Source: Desulfobacteraceae bacterium
Lineage (GTDB): Bacteria > Desulfobacterota > DSM-4660 > Desulfatiglandales > Desulfatiglandaceae
Length of the DNA: 7,858 nt
Assembly (NCBI GenBank): GCA_020349865.1
Contig: CP070700.1
Coordinates: forward strand, 2,263,064-2,270,921
Direction: 5' to 3'
In this document: positions 7,303-7,858 of the stretch, piece by piece
Position numbering within the stretch: the first letter of the stretch is position 1
Layout of the letters: each line of letters begins with the position of its first letter
Notes under the pieces: generated by a model
Told to the model about the DNA's origin: nothing
The model's input: the letters and a program-made list of their open reading frames with translations, nothing else
Database searches by the model: none
Made by a program: the position numbers and the translations under genes

Positions 7303-7396
7303 CTCCAACCGGCGGTAACCCGGCGATCATGGCCCTTTGGCTGTAGACCCGTAGCTTTGCGTCATCGCCTTTCAGCGACTTTGCCCTTTCGGAGAA
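7303..7396 (-). ncRNA. Cyclic-di-GMP-I (GEMM) riboswitch
   Basis: Read on the - strand, the segment has the landmarks of the class I c-di-GMP aptamer in order. GGGCAAA (7386-7380) comes first, then the hairpin TCGCT-GAAA-GGCGA, whose GNRA tetraloop is the one that docks into a receptor in this class. GACGCAAAGC (7363-7354) follows, then the second arm with GGGTCTA and an internal GCC-AAAG-GGC hairpin, and then GCCGGGTTACCG (down to 7313). CTCC (7394-7391) and GGAG (7306-7303) can close an outer helix. The base before C in GGGCAAA is G, as in c-di-GMP sensors, not the A seen in cGAMP-sensing GEMM-Ib variants known from Geobacter. It lies between a promoter and a terminator hairpin, upstream of the acyltransferase gene. 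Confidence 0.88.
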
Positions 7397-7413
7397 TCAG
7401 TATTTTCTATATT

Positions 7414-7442
7414 ATCTTAAAAAAAATATCCCAATTAGTCAA
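7414..7442 (-). promoter_or_regulatory. Sigma70-type promoter for the riboswitch and acyltransferase transcript
   Basis: On the - strand TTGACT (7442-7437) is followed after 17 nt by TAAGAT (7419-7414); GATAAT overlaps it with longer spacing. Transcription would start near 7405-7408, about ten bases before the riboswitch outer helix. The flanks upstream are strongly A/T-rich. Confidence 0.65.
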
Positions 7443-7622
7443 ATCTTTTCTTATAAATTAACTAAAATTTATATAATTTATATGTATCTGGTAGATATAA
7501 AATAATCATAACACAATATATTGTAGTGGTATTTCGAGAGGTTAAAAAAAGGCTTAACGGTTTAACATCCGAAAGCAGCTGCTCATCCTAAAGGAATTCC
7601 TATAAACTCAATTAATTAGTGC
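7443..7622. other. Non-coding A/T-rich stretch upstream of the promoter
   Basis: No ORF or RNA gene is recognised here. It contains two tandem copies of AATTTATAT (7466-7474 and 7475-7483) about 25 nt upstream of the -35 box, which could act as an UP element. It also has two 10-bp perfect palindromes, AGCAGCTGCT (7574-7583) and AGGAATTCCT (7592-7601). Their roles are unknown. Confidence 0.35.
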
Positions 7623-7858
7623 CCATCCATAAATGAAATAAAGACACTATCAAGTGTCCGATTCAGAAATGAGCAATTTTTTACAAGATCAAGAAAATCA
7701 AAGGATTACGCGGAGACGTGCTGTAGTACGTCGCACAAGGAATCCAGCAGATTGATCCGAGGCGAAGTGACGCCAAGATTGTGAAACCGGGGACCCGCGC
7801 CGAAGGCGTGGGGAGTCCTCGCGAAGCGTTCGGACAAAAAGGGCCATTTCTGGATGGA
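7623..7858. repeat. Hairpin-rich repeat element with terminal inverted repeats, at the window edge
   Basis: CCATCCATAAATG (7623-7635) and CATTTCTGGATGG (7845-7857) are inverted repeats matching at 12 of 13 positions. A second related copy, TTCAGAAATG (7662-7671), lies inside the left end, after the hairpin GACACT-ATCA-AGTGTC (7643-7658). The interior has GGATT/AATCC (7703-7707/7741-7745) enclosing GACGTGC/GTACGTC (7715-7721/7726-7732), then GGCG-AAGTGA-CGCC (7761-7774), CCGCGCC-GAA-GGCGTGG (7795-7811) and CGC-GAA-GCG (7820-7828). It has no ORF of note. The layout is that of a non-autonomous mobile repeat or a structured RNA; the right end may continue beyond the window. Confidence 0.55.

Noticed and set aside
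7303..7396. cGAMP-sensing GEMM-Ib variant
   Set aside because: The position that is A in the known cGAMP class reads G here (GGGCAAA), which fits c-di-GMP. Binding tests would be decisive.
7092..7461. Two open frames on the + strand (7092-7346 and 7273-7461)
   Set aside because: They run through the MITE hairpins, the riboswitch and the terminator on the opposite strand. They have no plausible ribosome-binding site and no protein-like composition.
7017..7858. CRISPR array
   Set aside because: The repeats are inverted, few and unevenly spaced. There is no series of regularly spaced direct repeats.

Overview
The window looks like chromosome of an anaerobic deltaproteobacterium (Desulfobacterota, probably near the Desulfobacterales). 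This is an inference from three things: protein flavour (FmdB-type zinc ribbon with a Cys-rich tail, a bacterial deoxyhypusine-synthase-like protein next to gmhA), gene order, and the style of the dispersed inverted repeats at the right end. No species can be named from the sequence alone.

Left part (1-5921, all + strand) is a housekeeping row: the 3' end of gmhA (heptose/LPS precursor), a deoxyhypusine-synthase-fold protein of unknown function, an FmdB-family zinc ribbon, ispF (isoprenoid precursors), cysS (cysteinyl-tRNA synthetase) and uvrB (excision repair). The DHS-like gene and fmdB are 19 nt apart, and cysS and uvrB overlap by 8 nt, so at least these pairs should be cotranscribed. Gaps of about 135-155 nt before the DHS-like gene, ispF and cysS hold only weak hairpins. 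A small hairpin at 5926-5952 separates uvrB from the convergent gene to its right.

Right part (5983-7858) is different: A+T-rich, with one gene on the - strand, a stand-alone malonyl-CoA:ACP acyltransferase (FabD family, lysine-rich). Reading right to left, it is preceded by a sigma70-type promoter (TTGACT-N17-TAAGAT), a class I cyclic-di-GMP (GEMM) riboswitch, an 11-bp terminator hairpin and a short leader. A 191-bp MITE-like element with 12-bp perfect terminal inverted repeats has inserted into that leader. It is bracketed by an 8-bp direct repeat, CATGTCTT, that contains the gene's start codon (CAT on this strand). The insertion therefore appears to have duplicated the start codon and separated the gene from its native ribosome-binding region. 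The window ends inside or at the edge of a second hairpin-rich repeat (about 7623-7858) whose central hairpin resembles that of the first.

The most interesting signal is this unit: a second-messenger riboswitch on an acyl-transferase gene (suggesting c-di-GMP control of fatty-acid or polyketide chemistry), interrupted at the start codon by a mobile repeat.
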